This document shows, piece by piece, positions 8,963 to 17,273 of a stretch of DNA of 64,000 nt. The stretch is taken from contig NZ_JADEYC010000001.1 of NCBI RefSeq assembly GCF_015209505.1, positions 62,001 to 126,000 of the forward strand, written 5' to 3'. The notes below the pieces were generated by a model, which was not told the origin of the DNA, searched no databases, and saw nothing but the letters and a program-made list of their open reading frames with translations. Numbering within the stretch: the first letter of the stretch is position 1; every line of letters starts with the position of its first letter. A program made the position numbers and the translations under genes. The stretch comes from Saccharopolyspora montiporae. Lineage in GTDB: Bacteria; Actinomycetota; Actinomycetes; Mycobacteriales; Pseudonocardiaceae.

Positions 8963-10327
8963 ATGCGGGCGGTCCAGGCGCAAGAGTTCGGTGGGCCGGA
9001 GGTCCTGAAGCCGGTCGAGCTGACTTCGCCGGAACCAGAGGTCGGGGCCGCTGTGGTCGCGGTCCACGCTGTCGACGTGCTCGGCCTCGACATCACCATC
9101 CGCCGCGGGGACGGCCCCGAGCTCTTCGGCACGGTAGCCCCGTACGTGCCCGGGGACGGGGTCGCCGGAACGGTGGTGGCCGTCGGGGACGGTGTCGACC
9201 GGCAGTGGGTCGGGCGCCGCGTCGTCACGACCACGGGTACGCACGGCGCTTCTGCCGAACGAGTCGGCGTCCCCGCCGAGGACCTCGTCCCGGTGCCCGG
9301 CGGACTCGGGCTCACCGCGGCCGCCGCGCTGGTCCATGACGGGCGCACGGCGCTCGCCCTCATCGAGGCAGCCGCGGTCCGGCCCGGAGAGCGGGTGCTG
9401 GTCGTGCCCTCCGGTAGTGGCCTGGGACTGATGCTGGTGCAGCTGGCTCGCCTCGCCGGTGGCACCGTCGTCGCAGCAGCACGGGGCACTGAGCAGCGGG
9501 CGGCGGCGACCGCGGCCGGGGCCGCCGGGATCCTCGACACGGCGAGCAGCGACTGGACGGTCCCGCTCGGTGCACCCGTGGACGTGGTTCTCGACGGGGT
9601 CGGCGGGGCCACCGGTCACGCCGCGTTCGAGGTCGTCGCCAGCGGTGGTCGCTACCTCGGCTACAGCGGCCAGCCCGGCCCGGATCCCGACGAGGCCCGC
9701 CGGCGTGGCGTGGCCCTGTTCGGCACCGAGGTCGTCCACCTCGGGAGTAGCGGAGCGACGCGCAGGCTCACCGAACGAGTTCTCAGTGAAGCCGCCGCTG
9801 GCCGGGTGCGGCCGGTCATCGGCCCGGTCTTCCCTCTCGAGAGTGCGGCCGAGGCCCATGCCGCTTTCGAGCGCGGCGGTCTGGTGGGGCGACCGCTGAT
9901 CAGGGTGGACCATGCCGATACCGCGGCCGGCCACGACGAGCTGATCGGACTGGTGGAACGGTTCCGGCAGGGGTTCGCCGCCGCGGACGCCGAGCTGCTC
10001 ACCGGGTTGTGGGCAGACGATGCGGACGACCTCGTCTACGTCGCCGGGGAGCGAACCCGCCCGCTGCGGACCCGCAGCGAGATCGCGCGGTATTACCGGG
10101 AGGCGCTCGGCCCCGTCCGGAGCGTGGACACCGCTGAAGTCACCGATCTATCGGTCGAGGCCGCAGGAGATCGCGGGCGCGCCTTCTTCCGGTTCCGCTT
10201 CGCGGGACGAGAAGAAGCGAGCGACGAGCGTTTCGACGTGGGCATCTGGATCACGGCCCTTGCGCGGCGACGCGACGACCGGTGGGTCCTGGTCCACTAC
10301 CACGAGTCCTCGCCCGGCCCCGTGTAA
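8963..10327 (+). CDS. MDR-family (quinone) oxidoreductase fused to an NTF2/SnoaL-like domain
   Basis: A 454-residue fusion. Residues 1-310 are a zinc-independent medium-chain reductase like quinone oxidoreductase (MRAVQAQEFGGPEVL start, GEYTR-like N-domain, nucleotide-binding region VLVVPSGSGLGLMLVQLA). Residues about 320-454 form an NTF2-like cone domain (DELIGLVERFRQGFAAADAE, then a C-terminal VLVHYHES strand), as in SnoaL or DUF4440 proteins. The ATG at 8963 is preceded by GGAGGTG. MDR proteins of this group reduce quinones or enones with NADPH. The added domain may bind or modify the substrate. The combination is unusual, and the function is not known. Confidence 0.8.
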   Translation: MRAVQAQEFGGPEVLKPVELTSPEPEVGAAVVAVHAVDVLGLDITIRRGDGPELFGTVAPYVPGDGVAGTVVAVGDGVDRQWVGRRVVTTTGTHGASAERVGVPAEDLVPVPGGLGLTAAAALVHDGRTALALIEAAAVRPGERVLVVPSGSGLGLMLVQLARLAGGTVVAAARGTEQRAAATAAGAAGILDTASSDWTVPLGAPVDVVLDGVGGATGHAAFEVVASGGRYLGYSGQPGPDPDEARRRGVALFGTEVVHLGSSGATRRLTERVLSEAAAGRVRPVIGPVFPLESAAEAHAAFERGGLVGRPLIRVDHADTAAGHDELIGLVERFRQGFAAADAELLTGLWADDADDLVYVAGERTRPLRTRSEIARYYREALGPVRSVDTAEVTDLSVEAAGDRGRAFFRFRFAGREEASDERFDVGIWITALARRRDDRWVLVHYHESSPGPV

Positions 10328-10886
10328 GGAGCCGGGCGCGGTGGCCTGTCGCTGAGCACGTGGATGCGTGCCGCTCCGGTGACGACGTGCTCGACGGCCA
10401 CGATGATCGCGAACTTCTCCCGCCCGCTGAGCCCGAGTCCGTGCAGGCCTTGCAGGGTGAGTTCCAGCCCAGCCCCATCAGCAGCGGGCTGACGCGGTAT
10501 TGCGCGGCGAAGGTCATCGCCAGCGGGGCCAGCAGAGCCAGCGCAGCGGAGGGGAATACACCGAAGGCGACCAGGAGCGCGGCGATGGCTCCGAAGACCA
10601 CGGGAATCAACGCCACTTTGCCTGCGACCAGCCGTACTCCGGTGCGCACGATCAGTTCGACCGTGCCGTTCTCCCGGGCGATCGCGAACAGGTAGGTGAC
10701 GCCGGCGATGAGCACGAAGATGTCAGCGGGGAAGGACTCCAGCACCTGGTCCGCGGACAAGCCACCGACGGTGGCGACCACGAGCGCCGCGACGAAGCCG
10801 AGCACGCCGATGTTGACGTTGAAGGCGATCGCCAGGCCGAACATCAAGACCAAGCAACCGACGCTGGTCGCGATCGCAGCGGACAT
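10251..10886 (-). pseudogene. Truncated MatC/SLC13-type dicarboxylate permease
   Basis: Translation from the ATG at 10886 gives an intact N-terminal 140 residues with about four membrane segments. It also has the family-typical blocks FPADIFVLIAGVTYLFAIAR and YRVSPLLMGL. After about 10457 the reading becomes arginine- and serine-rich shadow sequence, and the remaining two thirds of a normal ~450-residue carrier is missing. The homologous part therefore ends in a truncation, and the open frame runs into the antisense of the MDR gene. It diverges from the aldehyde dehydrogenase operon and was probably its substrate importer. Confidence 0.65.
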
Positions 10887-10943
10887 CGTTGTTCCTCTCT
10901 GCGGGCAGGCGCGGAAGGCCGACGAATGCAGCGGTGCGCGGAT

Positions 10944-10959
10944 GTATGCAGCAGCATAC
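10944..10959. promoter_or_regulatory. GTATGC/GCATAC inverted repeat, candidate GntR/FCD operator
   Basis: GTATGC-AGCA-GCATAC is an exact inverted repeat lying between the permease remnant and the aldehyde dehydrogenase operon, 57 bases upstream of the permease start. Its GTAT/ATAC half-sites match the kind of sites bound by FCD-subfamily GntR regulators and recur near the regulator gene at 15915. Confidence 0.45.
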
Positions 10960-11030
10960 GTTCGCCGCGTCCGGCGTCAATAGACTTTCCAGCTGGTTCT
11001 GGCGATACTGCTGTGCTCAGCTGAAATATC

Positions 11031-11071
11031 TTGACAGGCAACGCCAATGGATGCGTACTCTTCTGTATACA
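11031..11071 (+). promoter_or_regulatory. Candidate promoter and TGTATACA operator of the aldehyde dehydrogenase operon
   Basis: A consensus TTGACA lies at 11031-11036, with TACTCT at 11056-11061 as a possible -10 (19-base spacer). Immediately downstream is the perfect palindrome TGTATACA (11064-11071), placed where a bound repressor would block initiation. The first gene starts at 11152. Confidence 0.4.
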
Positions 11072-11151
11072 ACCGTGTGCTGCCCTGGACACCGAGAGGC
11101 TCAAGACCAGGCGGCGACGTCGCCGACCATCACGCCTATGGAGTGCGTCGC

Positions 11152-12633
11152 ATGACCAACCCCAGCTACCGGATGCTCATCGGTGGGCAGCGAGTCGGAG
11201 CGTCCACCGGGCAGGAGCTGCCCGCGATCAACCCCTTCACCGCGTCCGAGTTCGCCACCATCCCGGATGCGGCCGCGCCGGACGTCGACGCCGCCGTCGC
11301 GGCGGCCCGCGCCGCCTTCGAAGGAACCTGGTCGAACACCCCCGGCATCCGCCGCGCCGAGCTGATGAACCGGCTCGCCGATCTGCTGGACGAGCACGCC
11401 CAGGAACTGGGCCGCTTGGAATCCACCGACAACGGCAAACTCGTTCGCGAGACAACGGGCCAGGCGCGTTTCGCCGCCCGCAACTACCGGTTCTTCGCCG
11501 GCTACGCCGACAAGCTCTGCGGGCGCACCATTCCGCTGGACAATCCGGATGTCCTGGACTACACGGTTGCCGAGCCGGTCGGTGTCGCCGCGCTGATCAC
11601 CGCCTGGAACTCACCGATGCAACTGCTGGCCAACAAGCTCGCTCCCGCGTTGGCCGCCGGGTGCTGCGTGGTGATCAAACCCTCCGAACACGCCTCGGCG
11701 ACCACGTTGCGGATGGCCGACCTGATCGAGCGGGCCGGGTTCCCACCCGGCGTTATCAACATCGTCACCGGCGGGCCGCAAGCCGGAATCGCGCTCACCG
11801 AGCACCGCGGGCTGGACCGGATCAGCTTCACCGGCAGCGTGCCCACCGGCACCGCGATCGCCGCCGCCGCGGCGAAGAACCTGATCCCGGTCACGCTGGA
11901 ACTGGGCGGCAAATCGCCGAACATCGTCTTCGCTGACGCCGATCTGCCACGCGCGGTCACCGGCGCGGTTGCCGGGATCTTCGCTGCGGGTGGGCAGACC
12001 TGCATCGCGGGCAGTCGGCTGCTCGTGCACGAGTCGGTCTACGAGGAGGTGGTCGCCGCGGTCGCGGCACGCGCCGCCGAGATCCGCCTCGGCGACCCGA
12101 TGGACCCGCAGACCCACATGGGCCCGGTCGCGAACCAACCGCAGCGCGACCGAATCCAGGGCGCCATCGACGCCGGGGTGCGATCCGGCGCTCGCGCCGT
12201 CGTCGGTGCCGAACGCATCGACGACCCGGCTCTCAGCGCGGGATTCTTCGTGCGACCGGCGGTGTTCACCGACGTCGACAACACCTCGCCGCTGGCCCGC
12301 GAGGAGATCTTCGGTCCGGTACTCAGCGCGATCCCGTTCACCGACGACGAGCACGCCGTCGCGATCGCCAACGACAGCGAGTTCGGCCTGGCTTCCGGGA
12401 TCTGGACCAACGATCTGACCCGTGCCCACCGGGTCGCCAAGCGGCTGCGAGCCGGGACGGTCTGGGTCAACACCTACCGGGCCAGCGCCGCGCAGGCCCC
12501 GTTCGGCGGCACGCGCAAATCCGGCTACGGCAGGGAACGCGGTGCCGAAGCGCTGCACGAGTACCTCACCACGAAGAACGTGATGGTCGACCTCACCGGA
12601 CATACCCCGGACCCCTTCTCGATCCACCTCTGA
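11152..12633 (+). CDS. NAD(P)-dependent aldehyde dehydrogenase
   Basis: A 493-residue ALDH-superfamily enzyme that would oxidise an aldehyde to a carboxylic acid in the cytoplasm. The general base Glu is in LELGGKSPN and the nucleophile Cys in GGQTCIAGSRLL. The FTGSVPTG cofactor loop and the C-terminal APFGGTRKSGYGRERG block are present, and length is normal. The ATG at 11152 is chosen for the GGAG upstream; an ATG at 11047 would start inside the operator region. It is the first gene of a tight operon with two further dehydrogenases and a lactonase-like enzyme, so it probably acts on an intermediate of that pathway. Confidence 0.93.
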   Translation: MTNPSYRMLIGGQRVGASTGQELPAINPFTASEFATIPDAAAPDVDAAVAAARAAFEGTWSNTPGIRRAELMNRLADLLDEHAQELGRLESTDNGKLVRETTGQARFAARNYRFFAGYADKLCGRTIPLDNPDVLDYTVAEPVGVAALITAWNSPMQLLANKLAPALAAGCCVVIKPSEHASATTLRMADLIERAGFPPGVINIVTGGPQAGIALTEHRGLDRISFTGSVPTGTAIAAAAAKNLIPVTLELGGKSPNIVFADADLPRAVTGAVAGIFAAGGQTCIAGSRLLVHESVYEEVVAAVAARAAEIRLGDPMDPQTHMGPVANQPQRDRIQGAIDAGVRSGARAVVGAERIDDPALSAGFFVRPAVFTDVDNTSPLAREEIFGPVLSAIPFTDDEHAVAIANDSEFGLASGIWTNDLTRAHRVAKRLRAGTVWVNTYRASAAQAPFGGTRKSGYGRERGAEALHEYLTTKNVMVDLTGHTPDPFSIHL

Positions 12634-12737
12634 CATGCGTCCCATCGCCCCTCGTTCAACGCGACGCAGAGCGCACCTGCCGACCCACCCGAAGCGCTTC
12701 GAACCCGCCTCGGGCGCAACCGGAAAGGAGAACGCCG

Positions 12738-13649
12738 GTGAGTGACACCGTCTCGTTGTGCGGCCTGGGCAACATGGGCGGCGCTGTCGCCGGACGCCTC
12801 GCCGCCCACGGCCCCCTGCTGGTGTTCGACCTGGACGCCGAGCGCGTCACGCAGGTCGCCCAGGCCCCCCGCATCACGGCCGCTGCCGCGGTGCCCGATC
12901 TGGCGGCGTCCGACATCGTGGTGCTGTCCCTGCCCACGCCGAAGGCGTCCCTGCAGGTGATCGCCGATCTCGCGCCGCAGATGCGTGCAGGGGGCGTGAT
13001 CGTGGAGACCAGCACGGTCAACCCCGCTGACGTGGTCGAGGAACAGAAGATCTGCGCGGCCCACGGCATCGGCATCGTGGACGCCGCGATCCTCTCCGGC
13101 GTGTCCCAGATGGCCGGTGGTTCCGCGACGCTCCTGGTAGGTGGTGATCAGTCCGATGTGGATAGGGTGTCCGGGGTGCTGGACGCCATCAGCGCGACCA
13201 TCACCAGGTTCGGCCCGGTGGGCAGCGGGATGGCCGCAAAAGTCATCAACAACGCGGTCGCGCACGCGGTCATGGTGGTGCTCGCCGAAGCCGGCGCCCT
13301 CGCCGCCGCCACCGGGGTCTCCGGTTCGGCGCTGGCGGCACTCCTGTCCGGCCCGGAGGCCGGCCTGACCCGCCCGCTCACGCACCGCTTCGTGGAACGC
13401 GTTCTGCGCGGCGACTACGACGGCGGCATGCCCACCGAAGCCGCCCGCAAGGACTCCACTCTCGCACTGGCCATGGCCCAGGACACGGGGGTGCCACTGT
13501 TCGGCATCCACGGCGCGCACACCGTCTACGAACTCGGCGTGGCCGACGGGCTCGGCAGACTCGACTACGCCTCGATCGCCACGCTCTGGGAGCGCTGGAC
13601 CTCGCGGCCCATGACAGATACCTCCAACGACGAGGGAGACGACCAGTGA
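12738..13649 (+). CDS. 3-hydroxyisobutyrate dehydrogenase-family (beta-hydroxyacid) dehydrogenase
   Basis: A 303-residue NAD(P)-binding enzyme of the 6-phosphogluconate/3-hydroxyisobutyrate dehydrogenase family, which oxidises beta-hydroxy acids. The N-terminal GLGNMGG dinucleotide motif and the catalytic-lysine block GSGMAAKVINN are visible. The substrate-binding signature near residue 120 is weaker than in true HIBADH. The GTG at 12738 follows AAAGGAG. The stop overlaps the start of the next gene by four bases, so the two are translationally coupled. It could also be a tartronate semialdehyde reductase-like enzyme. Confidence 0.85.
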   Translation: MSDTVSLCGLGNMGGAVAGRLAAHGPLLVFDLDAERVTQVAQAPRITAAAAVPDLAASDIVVLSLPTPKASLQVIADLAPQMRAGGVIVETSTVNPADVVEEQKICAAHGIGIVDAAILSGVSQMAGGSATLLVGGDQSDVDRVSGVLDAISATITRFGPVGSGMAAKVINNAVAHAVMVVLAEAGALAAATGVSGSALAALLSGPEAGLTRPLTHRFVERVLRGDYDGGMPTEAARKDSTLALAMAQDTGVPLFGIHGAHTVYELGVADGLGRLDYASIATLWERWTSRPMTDTSNDEGDDQ

Positions 13650-15127
13650 CCGATCAGTTCGACGTGGTGGTGATCGGCGGCGGCAACGCCGGCTTCTCGG
13701 CCGCCCACTCGGCTGTCGAGCAGGGCGCCAGGGTACTGCTGCTGGAAAAGGCGCCCGAAAACGCCGCCGGGGGCAACTCGTTCTACACCGCAGGCGCGTT
13801 CCGATTCGCCTTCGACAGCCTCACCGAGGTCGACGACCTGCTCGAACCCGACGAGCGCTACGCCGACGCCGTGGTGCCCGCCTACCCGGAGAGCGCTTTC
13901 ACCGCCGACATGCAGCGGATCACCGGCGGCACATGCGATCCGGAGCTGACCGAGGTGCTGGTCTCCCGTTCCGCCGACACCGTGCGCTGGTTGGCGGGCA
14001 AAGGCATCACGTGGCGGCTGATGTACGAGCGGCAGTCCTACCTCTCGAACGGCAAGTGGGTGTTCTCCGGCGGCCTGTTCTTCGGCACCGTCGACGGCGG
14101 CAAGGGACTCATCGCCCAACACACCAAGGCTGCCGTGGACGCAGGTGTGCAGATCCGCTACAGCGCGGAAGTCACCGCGCTGCACCTGTCCGACGGTGCC
14201 GAACGAGGCGTGACCTACCGCGACGCCTCCCGCGTCGAGCATCGGATCAACGCCCGTGCGGTGGTGCTCTGCGCCGGCGGATTCGAATCCGACCCGGAGC
14301 GTCGCGCCCAGCACCTCGGCGCGGGATGGGACCGGGCGCTGGTGCGCGGGACACTCACCAACACCGGCGACGTGCTGGACCTGGCGCTGGACGCCGGTGC
14401 CGCCCCGCACGGCGACTGGGGTTCCTGCCACAGCGTCGCGTGGGACGCCGACGCCAGCCCGACCGGTGGCAACCGGGAGCTGACCAACCAGCTGACCCGG
14501 CAGAGCTACCCCATCGGCATCGTGGTCAACACCCGCGGCGAGCGATTCGTCGACGAGGGTGCGGACTTCCGCAACTACACCTACGCCAAGTACGGCAGCG
14601 AGATCCTGCGCCAGCCGCAGGGCCGCGCGTTCCAGCTCTTCGACGCCAAGACCCGCCCGCTGCTGCGCAAGGAGGAATACGACTCGCGGCCGATCGCAGG
14701 CGCGCAGGCCGACACGCTGGCCGAACTCGCCACGAAACTCGGCATCGACGACGACGGTCTGCAACGAACCGTCGCCGAGTTCAACAGCTCCATCGTGGAC
14801 GAGCCGTTCGACCCGGCGGTCAAGGACGGCCGCGCCGCGCGGGTCGAGCCGCCGAAGTCGAACTGGGCGCAGACCCTGGACACCGCCCCGTACTACGGGT
14901 ACGCCGTGGGCTGCGGGATCACCTTCACCTTCGGCGGCGTCCACGTCGACGGATCCGCCCGCGTGCTCGGCACCGACGGTCAGCCGATCGACGGACTCTA
15001 CGCCGCGGGTGAGATGGTCGGCGGCCTGTTCTCCGGCAATTACCCGGGCGGCAGCGGGCTGACATCGGGTGCGGTGTTCGGCCGGCTGGCCGGGGCGGAC
15101 GCGGGAAGGTCGGCCCGTGATGGCTGA
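13646..15127 (+). CDS. FAD-dependent dehydrogenase, fumarate reductase/TcuA-like
   Basis: A 493-residue flavoprotein of the succinate dehydrogenase/fumarate reductase flavoprotein family. The FAD site is VVIGGGNAGFSAAHSAVEQG, followed by the family-typical RxPxxxxGGNS-like segment ENAAGGNSFYTAGAFRF. The C-terminal block GLYAAGEMVGGLFSGNYPGGSG carries the second FAD contact. The GGNS-T-GAxRF context resembles tricarballylate dehydrogenase TcuA more than fumarate reductase. Starts with GTG overlapping the previous stop (GTGA). It is expected to desaturate a polycarboxylate or related acid; the exact substrate is unknown. Confidence 0.82.
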   Translation: MTDQFDVVVIGGGNAGFSAAHSAVEQGARVLLLEKAPENAAGGNSFYTAGAFRFAFDSLTEVDDLLEPDERYADAVVPAYPESAFTADMQRITGGTCDPELTEVLVSRSADTVRWLAGKGITWRLMYERQSYLSNGKWVFSGGLFFGTVDGGKGLIAQHTKAAVDAGVQIRYSAEVTALHLSDGAERGVTYRDASRVEHRINARAVVLCAGGFESDPERRAQHLGAGWDRALVRGTLTNTGDVLDLALDAGAAPHGDWGSCHSVAWDADASPTGGNRELTNQLTRQSYPIGIVVNTRGERFVDEGADFRNYTYAKYGSEILRQPQGRAFQLFDAKTRPLLRKEEYDSRPIAGAQADTLAELATKLGIDDDGLQRTVAEFNSSIVDEPFDPAVKDGRAARVEPPKSNWAQTLDTAPYYGYAVGCGITFTFGGVHVDGSARVLGTDGQPIDGLYAAGEMVGGLFSGNYPGGSGLTSGAVFGRLAGADAGRSARDG

Positions 15128-15905
15128 CGTCTTCCACGTCTACGCGATCAGGTTCGCGCACCGCGACGCCTCGGTGCGCAGCGAGCACTTCTACGGCCAC
15201 GATCCGTGCGCCACGGATCCCTGGCCGATCTCCTATTACGTGTGGCTCGCGGTGTCGGACTCCCGCGCGGTGCTCGTCGACGCCGGTTTCACCCCGAAAA
15301 CGGCCGCGCGACGCGGAAACCGCAACTACCTCCAGTCCCCTACGGATACGATCCGGGCACTGGGCGTGGACCGCGACGACATCTCGCATCTCGTGCTCAG
15401 CCACCTGCACTACGACCATTCCGGACACCTGGCCGACTTCCCGCGGGCCGAGATCGTGCTGCAGGAATCCGAGCTGTCGTTCTGGACGTCCCGGCACGCC
15501 GGACGCGATCAGCTGGCGCACTTCGTGGAGCCGGCCGACGTCGCGCGCCTGGTGGAGCAGAACTTCGCCGGCCGCGTCCGCCTGGTCAACGGAACGCACA
15601 ACGTCGTGCCGGGGGTGACCGCGCACCACGTCGGCGGACACACGCCAGGTCTGCAGGTGGTGCAGGTGCGCACCGCGGCGGGCGACGTCGTGCTGGCCGC
15701 GGACGCGTCGCACTTCTACGAGAACGTCGAGCAGGAGAAGCCCTACGGGGTCGTCACGTACCTACCTGCGATGTACGACGCGTTCGATGCCCTGCACAGG
15801 CTCTCGTCCCGCCCGGAGCTGATCGTGCCGGGCCACGACCCGCAGGTGCTGCACCGATTCCCGGCAGTACCCGGCCTGGACGGTCTGGCAGTCCGCATCG
15901 CCTGA
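15120..15905 (+). CDS. Metallo-beta-lactamase fold hydrolase (N-acyl homoserine lactonase-like)
   Basis: A 261-residue zinc hydrolase. The metal motif HLHYDHSGHL (HxHxDH) lies near residue 100, and further ligands are in HVGGHTPG, AADASH and PGHDP. This pattern and length fit the quorum-quenching lactonase group (AiiA/AttM type), which opens gamma-lactones. In this operon it more likely opens a lactone intermediate than a signal molecule. The ATG at 15120 overlaps the previous stop by eight bases. Confidence 0.85.
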   Translation: MADVFHVYAIRFAHRDASVRSEHFYGHDPCATDPWPISYYVWLAVSDSRAVLVDAGFTPKTAARRGNRNYLQSPTDTIRALGVDRDDISHLVLSHLHYDHSGHLADFPRAEIVLQESELSFWTSRHAGRDQLAHFVEPADVARLVEQNFAGRVRLVNGTHNVVPGVTAHHVGGHTPGLQVVQVRTAAGDVVLAADASHFYENVEQEKPYGVVTYLPAMYDAFDALHRLSSRPELIVPGHDPQVLHRFPAVPGLDGLAVRIA

Positions 15906-15931
15906 ACAAGCCATGCATACCGAGGTATACT
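15903..15931 (+). promoter_or_regulatory. Promoter and ATACC-GA-GGTAT operator of the GntR regulator gene
   Basis: TGAACA (15903-15908) and TATACT (15926-15931) have a 17-base spacer and could form a SigA-type promoter. The -10 box overlaps the exact inverted repeat ATACC-GA-GGTAT (15917-15928), part of a longer GCATAC-CGAG-GTATAC element (15915-15930). The overlap suggests autorepression by the following GntR protein. Confidence 0.5.
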
Positions 15932-16034
15932 CGCCGGAACAAAGGGGCCTGGCCCGTCACCGGACCGGACGGGGTCCGCGAGCACGACCACGGTGCCGAA
16001 TCTGCGGCAAAAGGAGTGAACGGCGCTGTCCGAA

Positions 16035-16655
16035 GTGTATGACCGGCTGCGCGGCGACATCGTCGACGGCACCTTCGAGACCGGGGCCCAACTGGTCGAA
16101 CTGGTGCTGGCCGAGAAGTACGGCACCAGCCGCACACCGGTACGGGAAGCACTGCGCCGCCTGGAACAAGACGGACTCGTGGAGCGCGGCGATCGCGGCA
16201 CGCGGGTGCGCACCCGCAGCCCGGAGGAGATCTTGGAGATCTACGAGGTGCGGATCCCCCTGGAAGCCACCGCCGCCGCGACCGCCGCGCAACGGCACAG
16301 CGACTTCGACATGATCCGCATCCGCCGAGCCCAAGCAGCGATGGACAACACGCCGACGGACGACCCGCCCGCGATGGCGGCGAACAACCGCGCCGTGCAC
16401 GAGACGATCTGGGCGGCCAGCCACAACGGCACGATCGTCGACCTGCTCACCCGGCTGAACAACCACCTCACCCGCTATCCGGCCACCACCCTCAAAGCCC
16501 CGGGCCGCTGGCACGAGGCGCTCGCAGAACACCACGAACTGATCGACTCGATCGACCAGCGCGACGCGACCCGAGCGCACGACCTCGCCCGGGACCACAT
16601 GACCAAGGCCCGCGACCTCCGCCTCCAGATCTACCGGGACGAACCCGCCGAATAG
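16035..16655 (+). CDS. GntR family regulator with FCD ligand domain
   Basis: A 206-residue regulator. Residues 1-65 form the winged helix (LAEKYGTSRTPVREALRRL, LEQDGLVERGDRGTRV). Residues about 75-200 form an all-helical FCD domain with the metal/ligand histidines in RAVHETIWAASHN and EHHELID. The coordinate given starts at a GTG. However, AAGGAG at 16011-16016 is best spaced for an in-frame CTG at 16026, and a stop at 16017 bars anything earlier. It closes the upstream catabolic operon and probably represses it through the GTAT/ATAC repeats at 10944, 11064 and 15915. Confidence 0.88.
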   Translation: MYDRLRGDIVDGTFETGAQLVELVLAEKYGTSRTPVREALRRLEQDGLVERGDRGTRVRTRSPEEILEIYEVRIPLEATAAATAAQRHSDFDMIRIRRAQAAMDNTPTDDPPAMAANNRAVHETIWAASHNGTIVDLLTRLNNHLTRYPATTLKAPGRWHEALAEHHELIDSIDQRDATRAHDLARDHMTKARDLRLQIYRDEPAE

Positions 16656-16744
16656 CGATCCAACCCGCCGAGCACATCTCGCCGGGCCGCGGTACCGCAC
16701 CAGCACCTGCGGCACACATGCAGGCCCTGCTCCCCGTTCGAAAT

Positions 16745-17030
16745 CACCGCCGGAGTACTCGATCGGTGTGAGCATGTCGAGTCGGCTGTGCCGTCGTTGG
16801 GGGTTGTGCCAGATCTCGACGTACTCGAAGATCGCGTTGGCCAGTTCCAAGCGGGTGCGCCAGCGTTTCCTGTCGAGCAGCTCGACCTGCATGCGGGACC
16901 AGAACGACTCCATCGTCGCGTTATCGAAGCAGTCGCCGACGCTGCCCATCGAAGGCACGAGCCCGGAATCCCTGGCACGTCGGGTAAAAACCCAGGACGC
17001 GAACTGGGCCGCGACAGATCATCCATCGGG
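16745..17030 (-). pseudogene. IS3-family transposase (integrase core) remnant
   Basis: The minus strand reads QFASWVFTRRARDSGLV, PSMGSVGDCFDNATMESFW, WRTRLELANAIFEYVEI and HNPQRRHSRLDMLTPIEY. These are the C-terminal third of an IS3-family DDE transposase, including the catalytic Glu region (NATMESFW). A TGA interrupts the frame just upstream of QFASW, and the N-terminal domain, OrfA and inverted repeats are missing. The rest of 16656-17198 shows nothing else I recognise. It marks the boundary between the two catabolic clusters. Confidence 0.8.
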
Positions 17031-17198
17031 TGATCATCATGTCAGCACCCACGACCGGACTATCAAGACACCATCTTATCGACATCCATGTCCATGTTCG
17101 ATCCGCCAATCGCACCATCGGCCCTGAATCACTCCGCGCAGCTGATACGGGCGCTCCTATGGACAGCAAGATGACTTCATGCTCCAATAACCGCATGA

Positions 17199-17218
17199 TC
17201 TAGACGGCCATGTCTAGA
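17199..17218. promoter_or_regulatory. TCTAGAC-N6-GTCTAGA operator upstream of the LLM oxygenase cluster
   Basis: A perfect seven-base inverted repeat with a six-base spacer lies 55 bases upstream of the first gene of the cluster. The geometry fits a TetR-type dimer, and a TetR gene lies in the same cluster at 25955. A site of similar geometry precedes the opposite arm at 31626-31641. Confidence 0.5.
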
Positions 17219-17273
17219 AACATCGACCCGCGGTGAACCGAAGGCGGGCGACGGGGACATGAGGAGGAGTTCG

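Noticed and set aside
10328..10460. Minus-strand frame reading EKFAIIVAVEHVVTGAARIH beyond the permease remnant
   Set aside because: It looks like the C-terminus of some protein, but I cannot name the family and it has no start. Not called as a separate feature.
13565..14944. 459-codon open frame on the minus strand
   Set aside because: Antisense to the TcuA-like flavoprotein, which has complete FAD motifs. The antisense product resembles no family.
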